From: Cytobacillus suaedae
GTDB lineage: Bacteria; Bacillota; Bacilli; Bacillales; Bacillaceae_L
NCBI GenBank assembly: GCA_014960805.1
Contig: CP063163.1
Coordinates: 2,126,001 to 2,190,000 of the forward strand
Direction of reading: 5' to 3'
Length of the DNA: 64,000 bases
Part shown: one piece after another, positions 53,419 to 62,847 of the stretch
How positions within the stretch are numbered: the stretch's first letter is position 1
How the letters are laid out: every line of letters begins with the position of its first letter
Translations under genes and position numbers: made by a program
Notes under the pieces: generated by a model
What the model saw: the letters and a program-made list of their open reading frames with translations, nothing else
Told to the model about the DNA's origin: nothing
The model's database searches: none

Positions 53419-54444
53419 ATGTCACAACATCTAACAAAATTTGAACGTTTTAAACAACGTCTTTATTTATGGGTATTACCATTGTTAATAGTGGCCCTAA
53501 TAAGTCCATTTGTTAATTGGGATGGTACGCTAGGATTCTATGAATATACTGTGTTATTTCTAATAACTTGGTATGTTTTTATTTGGATTCTCATTTTTAA
53601 AGGGTATGCGTTTCGTGTCATTGAACTTGCGACATTGGTCATAAACAGTATTCTTCATTTAATTACAACCTATAGGGTTACTAACAGTGCAGCACTAGAA
53701 AATCATCATTCTCCAGGTAGTGTGGGATACTGGACGACACTCATCTATATTTATATTTTTATTACACTTTACGGTAAAGTTGGAGTTATATATTCATTTA
53801 GTTTATGGCTACTCACGTTGGTTGTTACTTTAGCATTTTGGGACAACTTATTATTCGACTATAAAAGTCATTTCTCACAATATATGCTAGCAAATTTAGT
53901 CTATATCTTATTTTTGTTCTCTGCTAGGAAGATGATTAGAAATTATACAAAAGCTGAAATTCTTGAGGAAATGGCCTATCAGGATCAATTAACGGGTATA
54001 GGAAACAGAAGACATTTATATAACACGATTGAAGAGTTGATTCAGAAAGGCAATACAAATTTTTCGGTTATCTTTTTCGATATTGATCGATTTAAGAAGG
54101 TAAATGATGTATTTGGTCATACGACAGGCGACCAAGTACTTGTTGAGTTTACCACTCTTATCTCACAGGAATTAAGTAAAGATGACTATTTCGGACGTTG
54201 GGGTGGAGAGGAGTTTGTCATTGTTTCAAAGCACCCTATAGAAGATACGATTAAATTAGCCGAAAAACTAAGGGAAGTAGTAGAAAACAATTCTTTTACA
54301 GAAATAGGTAACCTAACTTCAAGCTTTGGTGTTGAGCAATATAAAATTGGTGATAATGCAGAAACAATAGTAGATCGTGCTGATAAAGCATTGTATAACG
54401 CAAAAGAAGAAGGGCGTAACAGAGTTTGTGTGTATAAGGATTAA
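53419..54444 (+). CDS. Membrane diguanylate cyclase (GGDEF protein)
   Basis: This 341-aa protein has six predicted N-terminal helices (about 15-180) of unknown sensory type and a C-terminal GGDEF domain. The active site is RWGGEEF (about 260-266), with the metal-binding FFDIDRFKKVND, so the enzyme should make c-di-GMP. The inhibitory RxxD site is absent (SKDD at that position), so product feedback through it is unlikely. GGGGGC precedes the ATG. It is placed between plsY and yneT, unlike B. subtilis; no PilZ or EAL protein is nearby. Confidence 0.9.
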   Translation: MSQHLTKFERFKQRLYLWVLPLLIVALISPFVNWDGTLGFYEYTVLFLITWYVFIWILIFKGYAFRVIELATLVINSILHLITTYRVTNSAALENHHSPGSVGYWTTLIYIYIFITLYGKVGVIYSFSLWLLTLVVTLAFWDNLLFDYKSHFSQYMLANLVYILFLFSARKMIRNYTKAEILEEMAYQDQLTGIGNRRHLYNTIEELIQKGNTNFSVIFFDIDRFKKVNDVFGHTTGDQVLVEFTTLISQELSKDDYFGRWGGEEFVIVSKHPIEDTIKLAEKLREVVENNSFTEIGNLTSSFGVEQYKIGDNAETIVDRADKALYNAKEEGRNRVCVYKD

Positions 54445-54451
54445 TGAGGTT

Positions 54452-54485
54452 AGTGAAGCAATTAAAATGCTTCACTATTTTTTTC
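54452..54485 (+). terminator. Terminator of the diguanylate cyclase gene
   Basis: AGTGAAGCA/TGCTTCACT, 7-nt loop, then ATTTTTTT. Confidence 0.88.
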
Positions 54486-54579
54486 GACAAAATCTGTTAA
54501 GTATAGAAGGAATAATGAACCATATTACCGAAATACTAGTGTAAGAACAGGTATGGTAAATGAAAGGAGAAATTGGCCC

Positions 54580-54993
54580 ATGACAATTAACATCCCGTCA
54601 AGAGAAGAGATTGGTAAAATACTTAAAGAAAGTAAACGAATTGCGGTTGTTGGTTTATCGGAAAATCCAGAGAAAACATCTTATATGGTTAGCAAAGCAA
54701 TGCAGGATGCTGGCTATGAGATTATTCCTGTAAATCCGACGGCTAAAGAAGTGCTCGGTGTAAAAGCAGTGAAGACTCTTAAAGAAATTGAGGGTCACGT
54801 GGATATTGTTAACGTTTTCCGTAGGTCCGAACATTTGTTCGATGTAGCTAAGGAGTTTGCAGAAATCGATGCAGATGTGTATTGGGCGCAATTAGGGCTT
54901 GTAAATGAAGAGGCTTATCATTTTCTGAAAGAAAAAGGATACACAGTAATTATGGATCGATGCATAAAAGTAGAGCACGCACTGACGAAATAG
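54580..54993 (+). CDS. yneT: CoA-binding protein YneT
   Basis: This 137-aa Rossmann-like CoA_binding domain protein has the motif IAVVGLSENPEKTSYMVSKAMQ, then IIPVNPTAKEVLGVKAVKTL and YTVIMDRCIKVEH at the end. Family members bind CoA; the biological role is unknown. ATG 54580 is preferred because AAAGGAG is 9 nt upstream; an in-frame ATG nine codons earlier lacks a site. It precedes parE as in B. subtilis. Confidence 0.9.
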   Translation: MTINIPSREEIGKILKESKRIAVVGLSENPEKTSYMVSKAMQDAGYEIIPVNPTAKEVLGVKAVKTLKEIEGHVDIVNVFRRSEHLFDVAKEFAEIDADVYWAQLGLVNEEAYHFLKEKGYTVIMDRCIKVEHALTK

Positions 54994-55374
54994 CGTTTAT
55001 AGGTAGAGGAACAGCTAGTTGAGCATGTTTTCCTTACATAATGAATCGTTCAAAAGTCCTTGTTTCTACAAGGATTTTTATTTTTTACCTAAATGAGGGT
55101 TTGCTAAATTTCGATAAACATATAAAATATAGCTTGGACAATCTTTTTTTAAAAGCGAAGCTTAACGTAAATAAGCTTCATTTTTTTCGGTTACTTCATG
55201 GGGAAAAGCCGAATTTATGACATTAAATTATTGTTAGCCAACTACTTGTGGGCTAGTTATATGATAAAATAGAAACAGATGTTCTTGTGGGGGATTAACA
55301 ACAAAACAACTTTGTTGTTAACCGGAAAGCATTTTGTCACTTTTTGTTTTCCGGAATAGAAAGGGGTATGTTCT
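54994..55374. other. Non-coding spacer yneT-parE with terminators and leader hairpins
   Basis: No gene. Terminators: AAAAgTCCTTG/CAAGGATTTT with T run at 55052-55086, and GAAGCTTA/TAAGCTTC with T run at 55157-55188. Then, directly before parE, TTAACAACAAA/TTTGTTGTTAA (55295-55321) and CCGGAAA/TTTCCGG (55322-55354) form two adjoining hairpins. No convincing SigA promoter was identified, though TATGAT occurs at 55260-55265. Confidence 0.6.
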
Positions 55375-57348
55375 TTGGCTAAGCAACAAACGTTTGACTA
55401 TAATGATGATGCGATACAGGTCTTAGAAGGGCTGGAGGCAGTTCGAAAAAGACCGGGAATGTATATTGGAAGCACAGATAGCCGTGGATTACACCATTTG
55501 GTTTATGAAATCGTAGACAACTCTGTTGACGAAGCATTAGCGGGTCATGGTGATCACATTATTGTCAAAATTCATAAAGATAATAGTATTAGTGTTCAGG
55601 ATAAGGGGAGAGGAATGCCAACTGGGATGCATAAGCTTGGCAAACCAACACCGGAGGTTATTTTAACGGTATTACACGCAGGTGGTAAATTTGGGCAAGG
55701 TGGGTACAAAACGAGTGGGGGTCTACATGGTGTAGGTGCCTCCGTTGTAAATGCTTTGTCTGAATGGTTAAAAGTGACAATTAAGCGTGATGGAAGTGTT
55801 TACGAACAAAAGTTCGAGGACGGCGGAAAGCCGGCTACGACGCTTGAACGAGTTGGGAATACGAATCAATCGGGAACAACGATTCACTTTAAACCAGACC
55901 CAACCATCTTTAGTGCAATCATCTATAACTATGAAACGTTATGTGAAAGGCTGAGAGAATCTGCTTTTTTGCTAAAAGGATTAAAAATAGAATTAATTGA
56001 TGAGCGTCATGACCAAAAGGAAGTATTTTATTATGAAAACGGAATTGAAGCATTTGTTAGTTACTTAAACGAAGAAAAAGACGAATTACATCCTGTCGTA
56101 TTCTTCGAGGGAATACAGAATAGCATTGAAGTTGAGTTTGCGTTTCAATTCAACGATGGGTACTCTGAAAACGTTCTTTCCTTTGTTAACAATGTCCGTA
56201 CAAAAGACGGCGGAACGCATGAAGCGGGTTCAAAAACTGCTTTAACTCGTGTCATTAATGAATATGCTAGAAAAGTTGGTCTGCTTAAGGAAAAGGATAA
56301 AAACCTTGAGGGGTCAGATATTCGAGAAGGCCTAACAGCTATTGTGTCAGTTCGTATTCCAGAGGAACTTCTGCAGTTTGAGGGACAAACAAAAGGCAAG
56401 CTTGGAACAAGTGAGGCTAGATCTGCAGTTGATTCGGTTGTGTCTGAGAAACTTTCCTACTTTTTCGAAGAAAATCCAGAGACGAGTGGATTGCTAGTTA
56501 AAAAAGCTATTAAGGCCTTCCAAGCTAGAGAGGCTGCTAGGAAAGCAAGAGAAGAAGCAAGAAGTGGCAAAAAACGAAAACGTTCTGAAGCAATGCTTAG
56601 TGGAAAACTTACACCTGCACAATCACGGAATCCTCAGAAAAATGAACTTTACTTAGTAGAGGGAGATTCTGCTGGTGGTTCTGCAAAACAGGGTCGTGAC
56701 CGAAGATTCCAAGCTGTTCTACCTTTACGGGGTAAGGTTATAAATACAGAAAAAGCAAAGCTAGCAGATATCTTTAAAAATGAAGAAATCAATACAATCA
56801 TTTATGCCATTGGTGGTGGTGTGGGTCCAGATTTCTCAGTAGAAGACATTAACTATGACAAAATTGTTATTATGACGGATGCTGATACAGACGGAGCACA
56901 CATTCAGGTATTACTTTTAACTTTCTTTTACCGTTATATGAAACCTCTTGTTGAAGCTGGAAAGGTCTTTATTGCACTCCCTCCTCTTTACAAAGTAAGT
57001 AAGGGTACGGGTAAAAAAGAGGTTATTGAATACGCTTGGTCTGATGATGAGCTAAAGGGTGCAATTTCTAAAATTGGTAAAGGCTATATCATCCAGCGCT
57101 ATAAAGGGTTAGGTGAAATGAATGCTGACCAATTATGGGACACAACAATGAATCCTGAAACAAGAACACTCATTCGCGTGCGAATTGATGATGCTGCTAG
57201 AGCAGAGCGTCGTGTGTCTACCTTAATGGGAGATAAGGTTGAGCCCCGTCGTAAATGGATTGAGTCAAACGTGGCATTTAGCCTTGCAGACGAAACCAAT
57301 ATTTTAGATAATGAAAACTTATCGGTCGTAGAGGGGGAACAACAATAG
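55375..57348 (+). CDS. parE: DNA topoisomerase IV subunit B
   Basis: This is the ATPase subunit of topoisomerase IV, which decatenates replicated chromosomes. The 657-aa protein has the GHKL domain (EIVDNSVDEA, GRGMPTG, GGLHGVGASVVNALS) and the TOPRIM domain (LYLVEGDSAGGSAKQGRDR; DADTDGAHIQ). TTG 55375 is the start: GAAAGGGG lies 9 nt upstream, and an ATG at 55368 is out of frame and stops at once. It abuts parC (stop followed directly by its ATG). Confidence 0.96.
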   Translation: MAKQQTFDYNDDAIQVLEGLEAVRKRPGMYIGSTDSRGLHHLVYEIVDNSVDEALAGHGDHIIVKIHKDNSISVQDKGRGMPTGMHKLGKPTPEVILTVLHAGGKFGQGGYKTSGGLHGVGASVVNALSEWLKVTIKRDGSVYEQKFEDGGKPATTLERVGNTNQSGTTIHFKPDPTIFSAIIYNYETLCERLRESAFLLKGLKIELIDERHDQKEVFYYENGIEAFVSYLNEEKDELHPVVFFEGIQNSIEVEFAFQFNDGYSENVLSFVNNVRTKDGGTHEAGSKTALTRVINEYARKVGLLKEKDKNLEGSDIREGLTAIVSVRIPEELLQFEGQTKGKLGTSEARSAVDSVVSEKLSYFFEENPETSGLLVKKAIKAFQAREAARKAREEARSGKKRKRSEAMLSGKLTPAQSRNPQKNELYLVEGDSAGGSAKQGRDRRFQAVLPLRGKVINTEKAKLADIFKNEEINTIIYAIGGGVGPDFSVEDINYDKIVIMTDADTDGAHIQVLLLTFFYRYMKPLVEAGKVFIALPPLYKVSKGTGKKEVIEYAWSDDELKGAISKIGKGYIIQRYKGLGEMNADQLWDTTMNPETRTLIRVRIDDAARAERRVSTLMGDKVEPRRKWIESNVAFSLADETNILDNENLSVVEGEQQ

Positions 57349-59787
57349 ATGGAACAAGTAGAGAAATTTAGAGACTTACCTCTAGAGGATGTACTCGGCG
57401 ATCGCTTTGGGCGTTATAGTAAATATATAATCCAGGAGAGGGCATTGCCAGATGCAAGGGACGGTCTAAAACCTGTACAACGAAGAATCCTTTATGCGAT
57501 GCATGTTGAAGGTAATACAGCTGAAAAAGGTTTCCGCAAATCGGCCAAAACAGTTGGTAATGTTATTGGTAACTATCACCCACATGGTGATAGTTCAGTT
57601 TATGAAGCAATGGTACGTATGAGTCAGGATTGGAAGCTTCGTAATCTATTAATTGAGATGCATGGGAACAATGGTAGTATCGATGGTGATCCTCCAGCGG
57701 CAATGCGTTATACCGAAGCTAGACTGTCTTCCATTGCATCTGAACTATTACGTGATATTGAAAAAAGAACAGTGGAACTCGTTCCAAATTTTGATGACAC
57801 GAGTCAGGAGCCTACTGTTCTGCCTGCGATGTACCCTAACCTTTTGGTAAATGGTTCAACAGGAATTTCTGCCGGATACGCCACTGAAATTCCTCCTCAT
57901 AATCTCGGTGAGGTTATTGAAGGTGTAATCATGCGTATTGATAATCCGGTATGTTCAGTTGATGACCTAATGAAGGTAATTAAGGGTCCTGATTTTCCTA
58001 CAGGCGGAATTATCCAAGGGGTAGATGGGATTCGAAAAGCCTTTGAAACGGGAAAAGGGAAAATCATTATCCGTGGACTAGCTGAAGTAGAAGAACTTCG
58101 TGGAGGCAAGCAGCAAATTGTTGTTACTGAGATTCCTTTTGAAGTTAATAAAGCTAATTTAGTAAAGAAGATGGATGAGTTTCGTCTTGATCGTAAAGTA
58201 GAAGGAATTAGTGAGGTTCGTGATGAAACGGATAGAACTGGTCTACGTATCGTAATTGAACTTAAAAAAGATGCGGATGCAAATGGAGTTTTAAACTATC
58301 TTTATAAAAATAGTGATCTTCAAGTTACCTATAACTTTAACATGGTAGCAATTTACAATAAACGTCCAACCTTAATGGGCATAACTCAATTCTTAGATGC
58401 CTATATTAACCATCAAAAAGAAGTTATAACAAATCGCTCTAACTATGAATTAGAAAAAGCTCGTGAGCGCCATCATGTAGTTGAAGGATTAATGAAGGCA
58501 CTTTCCATTCTAGATCAAGTCATTGTGACAATCAGAGCTTCAAAAGATAAGCGTGATGCAAAAAATAACTTAATGGAAAAGTATCAGTTTACTGAGCCAC
58601 AATCTGAAGCAATTGTTTCTTTACAGTTATATCGATTAACAAATACAGATATCACAGCGTTACAACAGGAAGCAGAAGAATTGGATAAAAAAATTACAGA
58701 GTTACTTTCTATTCTTAATAATGAGAGTAAGCTATTAACGGTAATAAAAAATGACTTAAAGAAAATTAAGAAAACATATGCAGATGCGCGTCGTTCTAAA
58801 ATCGAAGATGAAATAGAAGAAATCAAGATTAATCTTGAAGTTATGATTCCTTCTGAAGACGTTATAGTGACCGTTACTCAAGATGGCTATGTAAAACGTA
58901 CAAGCCTTCGCTCATATGCGGCTTCGAATGGCCAAGATTTTGGAATGAAGGACACGGATACGTTACTTCGACAAATTGAGATTAATACAACCGATGTTGT
59001 ATTGTTCTTCACAAATAAAGGAAATTATTTATACTGTCCTGTGCACGAATTGCCAGATATTCGTTGGAAGGATTTAGGCCAGCATATTGCTAATATCATC
59101 AGTATTGAACGTGATGAGCGAATTATTGAGGCAATCCCAATTAAGAGTTTTGATACGGAAGAATTCCTATTATTTGTTACGAAAAACGGCATGGTCAAGA
59201 AAACCGAACTTTCTCAATACAAAGCTACAAGGTACTCTAAACCTTTAGTTGCTATTAACCTAAAAAATGATGACATTGTAATAGATGTATTTATAACAAA
59301 TGGTAAGCAGGATGTGTTCTTAACAACATCATATGGCTATGCACTATGGTTTAGCGAAGACGAAGTAAGTATCGTTGGTGCAAGGGCAGCTGGTGTGAAA
59401 GGGATTAACCTGAAGGATGGCGATTTTATAGCAGGTGGAAAGATATTTAATCCAGCAGATTCCCCGGACGTTGTTGTTGTCACTCAACGCGGAGCCATTA
59501 AGAAGATGAAGTTAACTGAATTTGAAAAAGCATCAAGAGCAAAACGTGGAGTAGTTGTGCTACGAGAATTAAAAGCAAATCCACATCGAATTGCTGGAGT
59601 TGCATTGGTTTCTAAGCATGATGAACTTCTCTTGAAAACAAAAAATGGAACTACCGAAAGTATAAACCCAGAAGATTTAAGGCCAAATGACCGTTACAGT
59701 AACGGATCTTTTGTTGTTGATATAAATGAAACTGGAGATGTAGTGGAGTTATTAAAAGTTATTAAAAAAGATAAACAGAGTGAATAA
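57349..59787 (+). CDS. parC: DNA topoisomerase IV subunit A
   Basis: This is the DNA-cleaving subunit of topoisomerase IV. The 812-aa protein has the catalytic tyrosine in [11 protein letters not shown] (about residue 122), and a quinolone-region sequence of [16 protein letters not shown] with the usual Ser and Glu, so it looks wild type at those positions. A C-terminal beta-pinwheel follows (about 500-800). AGAGGGGGAAC lies 13 nt upstream inside parE. ParC rather than GyrA is supported by the yneT-parE context. Confidence 0.96.
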   Translation: MEQVEKFRDLPLEDVLGDRFGRYSKYIIQERALPDARDGLKPVQRRILYAMHVEGNTAEKGFRKSAKTVGNVIGNYHPHGDSSVYEAMVRMSQDWKLRNLLIEMHGNNGSIDGDPPAAMRYTEARLSSIASELLRDIEKRTVELVPNFDDTSQEPTVLPAMYPNLLVNGSTGISAGYATEIPPHNLGEVIEGVIMRIDNPVCSVDDLMKVIKGPDFPTGGIIQGVDGIRKAFETGKGKIIIRGLAEVEELRGGKQQIVVTEIPFEVNKANLVKKMDEFRLDRKVEGISEVRDETDRTGLRIVIELKKDADANGVLNYLYKNSDLQVTYNFNMVAIYNKRPTLMGITQFLDAYINHQKEVITNRSNYELEKARERHHVVEGLMKALSILDQVIVTIRASKDKRDAKNNLMEKYQFTEPQSEAIVSLQLYRLTNTDITALQQEAEELDKKITELLSILNNESKLLTVIKNDLKKIKKTYADARRSKIEDEIEEIKINLEVMIPSEDVIVTVTQDGYVKRTSLRSYAASNGQDFGMKDTDTLLRQIEINTTDVVLFFTNKGNYLYCPVHELPDIRWKDLGQHIANIISIERDERIIEAIPIKSFDTEEFLLFVTKNGMVKKTELSQYKATRYSKPLVAINLKNDDIVIDVFITNGKQDVFLTTSYGYALWFSEDEVSIVGARAAGVKGINLKDGDFIAGGKIFNPADSPDVVVVTQRGAIKKMKLTEFEKASRAKRGVVVLRELKANPHRIAGVALVSKHDELLLKTKNGTTESINPEDLRPNDRYSNGSFVVDINETGDVVELLKVIKKDKQSE

Positions 59788-59794
59788 TAAATAG

Positions 59795-59829
59795 AACTGT
59801 TAGGGACTAGTCCTTAACAGTTTTTTTTT
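59795..59829 (+). terminator. Terminator of parE-parC
   Basis: AACTGTTAGGGA/TCCTTAACAGTT (one G-T pair), CTAG loop, long T run. Confidence 0.93.
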
Positions 59830-59956
59830 ATATGGACCAAATTAGATTTTGATTTAAATAAATATGTGTATGTTGTAAAATAGAACTAGCTTATAAAATT
59901 TCGCACATTAATGTAATGTAGTTAATTAGTTTCCTGAGAGTAGGTTCAGTCACTTG

Positions 59957-60997
59957 ATGAAAAAGAAGTATATCGTAATAGCTATTCTTACAGCACTCAT
60001 TCTTTTTTTAATACCATATTCAGTTCCTCTTATTTTAGCTTTTATTACGGCGGTCGCACTTGAACCACTGGTTCGGTATATTCATATAAAATTGAATGTA
60101 AAGCGCATCTATTCCGTAACAATTACATTTTTTCTCTATTTAATTGTACTATCATTCTTATCTTATATTAGCATTACAGTAATTGTTGATCAGTTAATAA
60201 TGTTTGTTCGGAATATACCATTTTTTATTGCTTCCTTCGATATAAGTAGGATCGAGTCATTGATGATAAGATGGGAAAACTTCTCAGAACGTTTACCGGT
60301 TGAGTTGGTAGATTCCGTTGAAAGTGCAGTTATTTCTCTTAAAGCGGTTTTAATCGATATTGCCAAACGGATAACAGAAGGGCTTTTTACAATCCTTTCG
60401 AGAATTCCAGAATTTTTATTTCAATTTCTTGTTTATGTAATTGCTGTTTTCTTATTTTCAAATGATCTACCTAGAATCTATCAAAAAATAAACCAATCGT
60501 TAGAGAAAGAGACAAAAGCGAAGGTAACTATTCTCTTATCCCAATTAAACAAAGTGTTAGTAGGATTTCTAAGAGCACAAATTATATTAAGTGGAGTAAC
60601 ATTTGCAATTGCCTATATTGGCTTACTTTTACTAGATAGCAGTTATCCAGTTGTCTTATCGTTGTTGATTGTATTAGTCGATTTACTTCCAATCCTAGGA
60701 ACAGGTTCATTTATCGTGCCGTGGGCGATTTATTGCTATATCGATGGTGATGGTGCAACAGCAATTGGATTAATAGTCCTATTTTTAGTCATTACAGTTG
60801 TTCGAAGAGTAATTGAACCTAAGATTTTCTCTACTAATCTCGGAATTAGCGCACTGGCTGCGCTTGTAAGCATGTATATAGGCTTCCAGTTGCTTGGATT
60901 TATTGGTCTCTTAGCTGGTCCAGGAATCATTCTCCTATACGATGCTTTGGTGAAAGCAGAAATTATCAAAAATCGATTTAAATTTCCAAAAGGCTGA
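59957..60997 (+). CDS. AI-2E family (YtvI-like) membrane protein
   Basis: This 346-aa integral membrane protein has seven or eight helices. It shows the family pattern LILAFITAVALEPLVRYI near the N-terminus and DLLPILGTGSFIVPWAIY and GLLAGPGIILLYDAL in the C-terminal half. The closest Bacillus type is YtvI, a sporulation membrane protein, but the similarity is at family level. Transported substrate unknown. ATG 59957 or TTG 59954 could start it; the ribosome site is weak. Confidence 0.8.
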   Translation: MKKKYIVIAILTALILFLIPYSVPLILAFITAVALEPLVRYIHIKLNVKRIYSVTITFFLYLIVLSFLSYISITVIVDQLIMFVRNIPFFIASFDISRIESLMIRWENFSERLPVELVDSVESAVISLKAVLIDIAKRITEGLFTILSRIPEFLFQFLVYVIAVFLFSNDLPRIYQKINQSLEKETKAKVTILLSQLNKVLVGFLRAQIILSGVTFAIAYIGLLLLDSSYPVVLSLLIVLVDLLPILGTGSFIVPWAIYCYIDGDGATAIGLIVLFLVITVVRRVIEPKIFSTNLGISALAALVSMYIGFQLLGFIGLLAGPGIILLYDALVKAEIIKNRFKFPKG

Positions 60998-61019
60998 AAG
61001 GGAAACTTTTCAGCTTTTT
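60991..61019 (+). terminator. Terminator of the AI-2E family gene
   Basis: GCTGAAAG...CTTTTCAGC followed by TTTTT, overlapping the stop codon. Confidence 0.75.
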
Positions 61020-61084
61020 GTTATTTTAATCAAAATTATGTTAACACTAATCTATATCAATTGTTGTGAGAGGTTAGTGTAATT

Positions 61085-62011
61085 ATGCTTTGTTACAAAA
61101 TAAAAGAAAACAAAATTACGGATTTAAAAACGTTTCAAACACCAGGTAAGGATGAGCAAATTTGGTTCCATTCCCTTGACGAAAGTGAACTTAAAATGAG
61201 TTTCGAGAAAGCAAATATTCATCCCCTTGCAAGAAAAGCGATGAGCACTAAAGATGGTGAGCCGAGGGTTGATGTATACAAAGATCATGCTTTTATTTGT
61301 GTAAAAATCATTCAAGATGATTTTAGTTTTGTTTCATTAAATATAATAGTAGCTGATAGGTTCATCATTTCAACCGTAATGAAGGATATAAAAGATATAG
61401 ACGAGATTCAGAAACAATTTAAAACACATCCTGAACAAATGGTGTCAACCGGACACATTCTGTATCATATCATGGATGCCATTTCATCTGATTACCTAGA
61501 AATGGTCGATATTATTGCTGATGAAATTCAACAAATTGAAGGGAAAGTATTTAAAAAGCCCTTTGCAAATGAAATAGGTCATGAAATACATAATAAAAAA
61601 TATAAACTCCATGAAATGCGACAAGTTATTGAAGCTCAAGAAAATGTCATAAAGGATATTGGACATACTGAATTCCCTTATGTTAATGAGGAATCTGGCT
61701 TCTATATGAACGATTTGATTCAAAGCTTTTCTCGTGTTACTGGTGCATTTGATTCTTTTAAAGAAAATTTGATGAGTATTTTTGATTTACAAATGTCGTT
61801 GAAATCAGATCACATGAATATCATTATGAAAACATTAACACTCGTTAGTGTCATTTTTATTCCGATGACTTTTATTGCGGGATTATATGGGATGAACTTT
61901 GAAAAAATGCCGGAGTTAAAATGGGAATTCGGTTATTTATATGGGTTATTGCTAATGTTTGGAATTGGTGGGGCAACGGCAACTTATTTTAAGAAAAAGG
62001 GCTGGTGGTAA
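61085..62011 (+). CDS. corA: CorA-family magnesium/cobalt transporter
   Basis: This 308-aa protein has a large cytosolic N-terminal domain, a long helix and two C-terminal membrane helices. The GMN signature (IAGLYGMNFEKMPE) sits at the end of the first helix, as in CorA. It is expected to be pentameric and to import Mg2+ down its gradient. GAGAGG precedes the ATG. It is followed by a bidirectional terminator facing the TatD-like gene. Confidence 0.93.
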   Translation: MLCYKIKENKITDLKTFQTPGKDEQIWFHSLDESELKMSFEKANIHPLARKAMSTKDGEPRVDVYKDHAFICVKIIQDDFSFVSLNIIVADRFIISTVMKDIKDIDEIQKQFKTHPEQMVSTGHILYHIMDAISSDYLEMVDIIADEIQQIEGKVFKKPFANEIGHEIHNKKYKLHEMRQVIEAQENVIKDIGHTEFPYVNEESGFYMNDLIQSFSRVTGAFDSFKENLMSIFDLQMSLKSDHMNIIMKTLTLVSVIFIPMTFIAGLYGMNFEKMPELKWEFGYLYGLLLMFGIGGATATYFKKKGWW

Positions 62012-62017
62012 GGTAAT

Positions 62018-62048
62018 AAAAAGGAAAGTCACTCTGACTTTCCTTTTT
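62018..62048. terminator. Bidirectional terminator, corA / TatD-like gene
   Basis: A perfect 14-bp stem (AAAAAGGAAAGTCA and its complement), CTC loop, flanked by A and T runs. Confidence 0.9.
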
Positions 62049-62095
62049 CTGCAGTATCAAATTAAAAGGTTAGATACATTATTTCTACTAGAATT

Positions 62096-62845
62096 TTAAA
62101 TCGAGTATAAACATTTCGTATTATTTGTGGTTTGACTAATAACATCTTCTTCAGTTACCGATTTTATTGATGCAATAAAATTTGCCATTTTTCTTATAAA
62201 AAGAGGGCTAGTTTCCTTTTTTTCAAAAGGTCCGTTAAATGGCCATGGACCATCTGTTTCAAGTAATAATTGATGTAGAGGAACATCCTTTACAAGTAGT
62301 TGATCTCTTTCTCGATAGCATACTTCGGGGGTGACTGAAACATAGTACCCAGACTTAATTATAGAGTGAAGGGTACTAGGATTAGCTTTTAGCCAATGAA
62401 AATGTGCCTTCGTAACTGAATTTTGTATTAACATATGATAAACACACTCTGCTTGATTATGTACAGCATGGAGAGAAAGGGGAAGGTCTTCATTTCTTCC
62501 CAATTTCATAGCTTCTTCTAAAAATTCTATATAGGGTTTGATAGATATTATCTTTGTATAGTAGGGCAAACCAACTTCACCAATAGCAGATAATAACTGT
62601 CGTTCACTAGAAACTAGTCTTTTCCATTCAAGATAATCTTTTTCTGATGGTAACGGTTGTTCGGGATGAAAGCCAATAGCTGCAAAAATAAAGGTTGGAT
62701 AGCGTTTCTTCAAATCCAATATTTGATAAGATGATTTCAAGTCTGTAGAAACTGCAACGACACCAGTAACCCCATTTGCTTGCCAACATTCAATCTTTTG
62801 ATCAACATTTTCATATTTGTCTAGATGAATATGTGAATCAATCAT
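62096..62845 (-). CDS. TatD-family metal-dependent hydrolase
   Basis: This amidohydrolase-fold protein of 249 aa has the N-terminal metal motif IDSHIHLD, AAIGFHPEQP, SAIGEVGLPYY, SLHAVHNQAE, HFHWLK and LLETDGPWPF. TatD relatives are 3'-5' DNA/RNA exonucleases or deoxyribonucleases; the substrate here is not known. It begins 2 nt after the alanyl-tRNA editing gene on the minus strand, and the two form an operon. Confidence 0.85.
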   Translation of the reverse strand: MIDSHIHLDKYENVDQKIECWQANGVTGVVAVSTDLKSSYQILDLKKRYPTFIFAAIGFHPEQPLPSEKDYLEWKRLVSSERQLLSAIGEVGLPYYTKIISIKPYIEFLEEAMKLGRNEDLPLSLHAVHNQAECVYHMLIQNSVTKAHFHWLKANPSTLHSIIKSGYYVSVTPEVCYRERDQLLVKDVPLHQLLLETDGPWPFNGPFEKKETSPLFIRKMANFIASIKSVTEEDVISQTTNNTKCLYSI

Positions 62846-62847
62846 TT

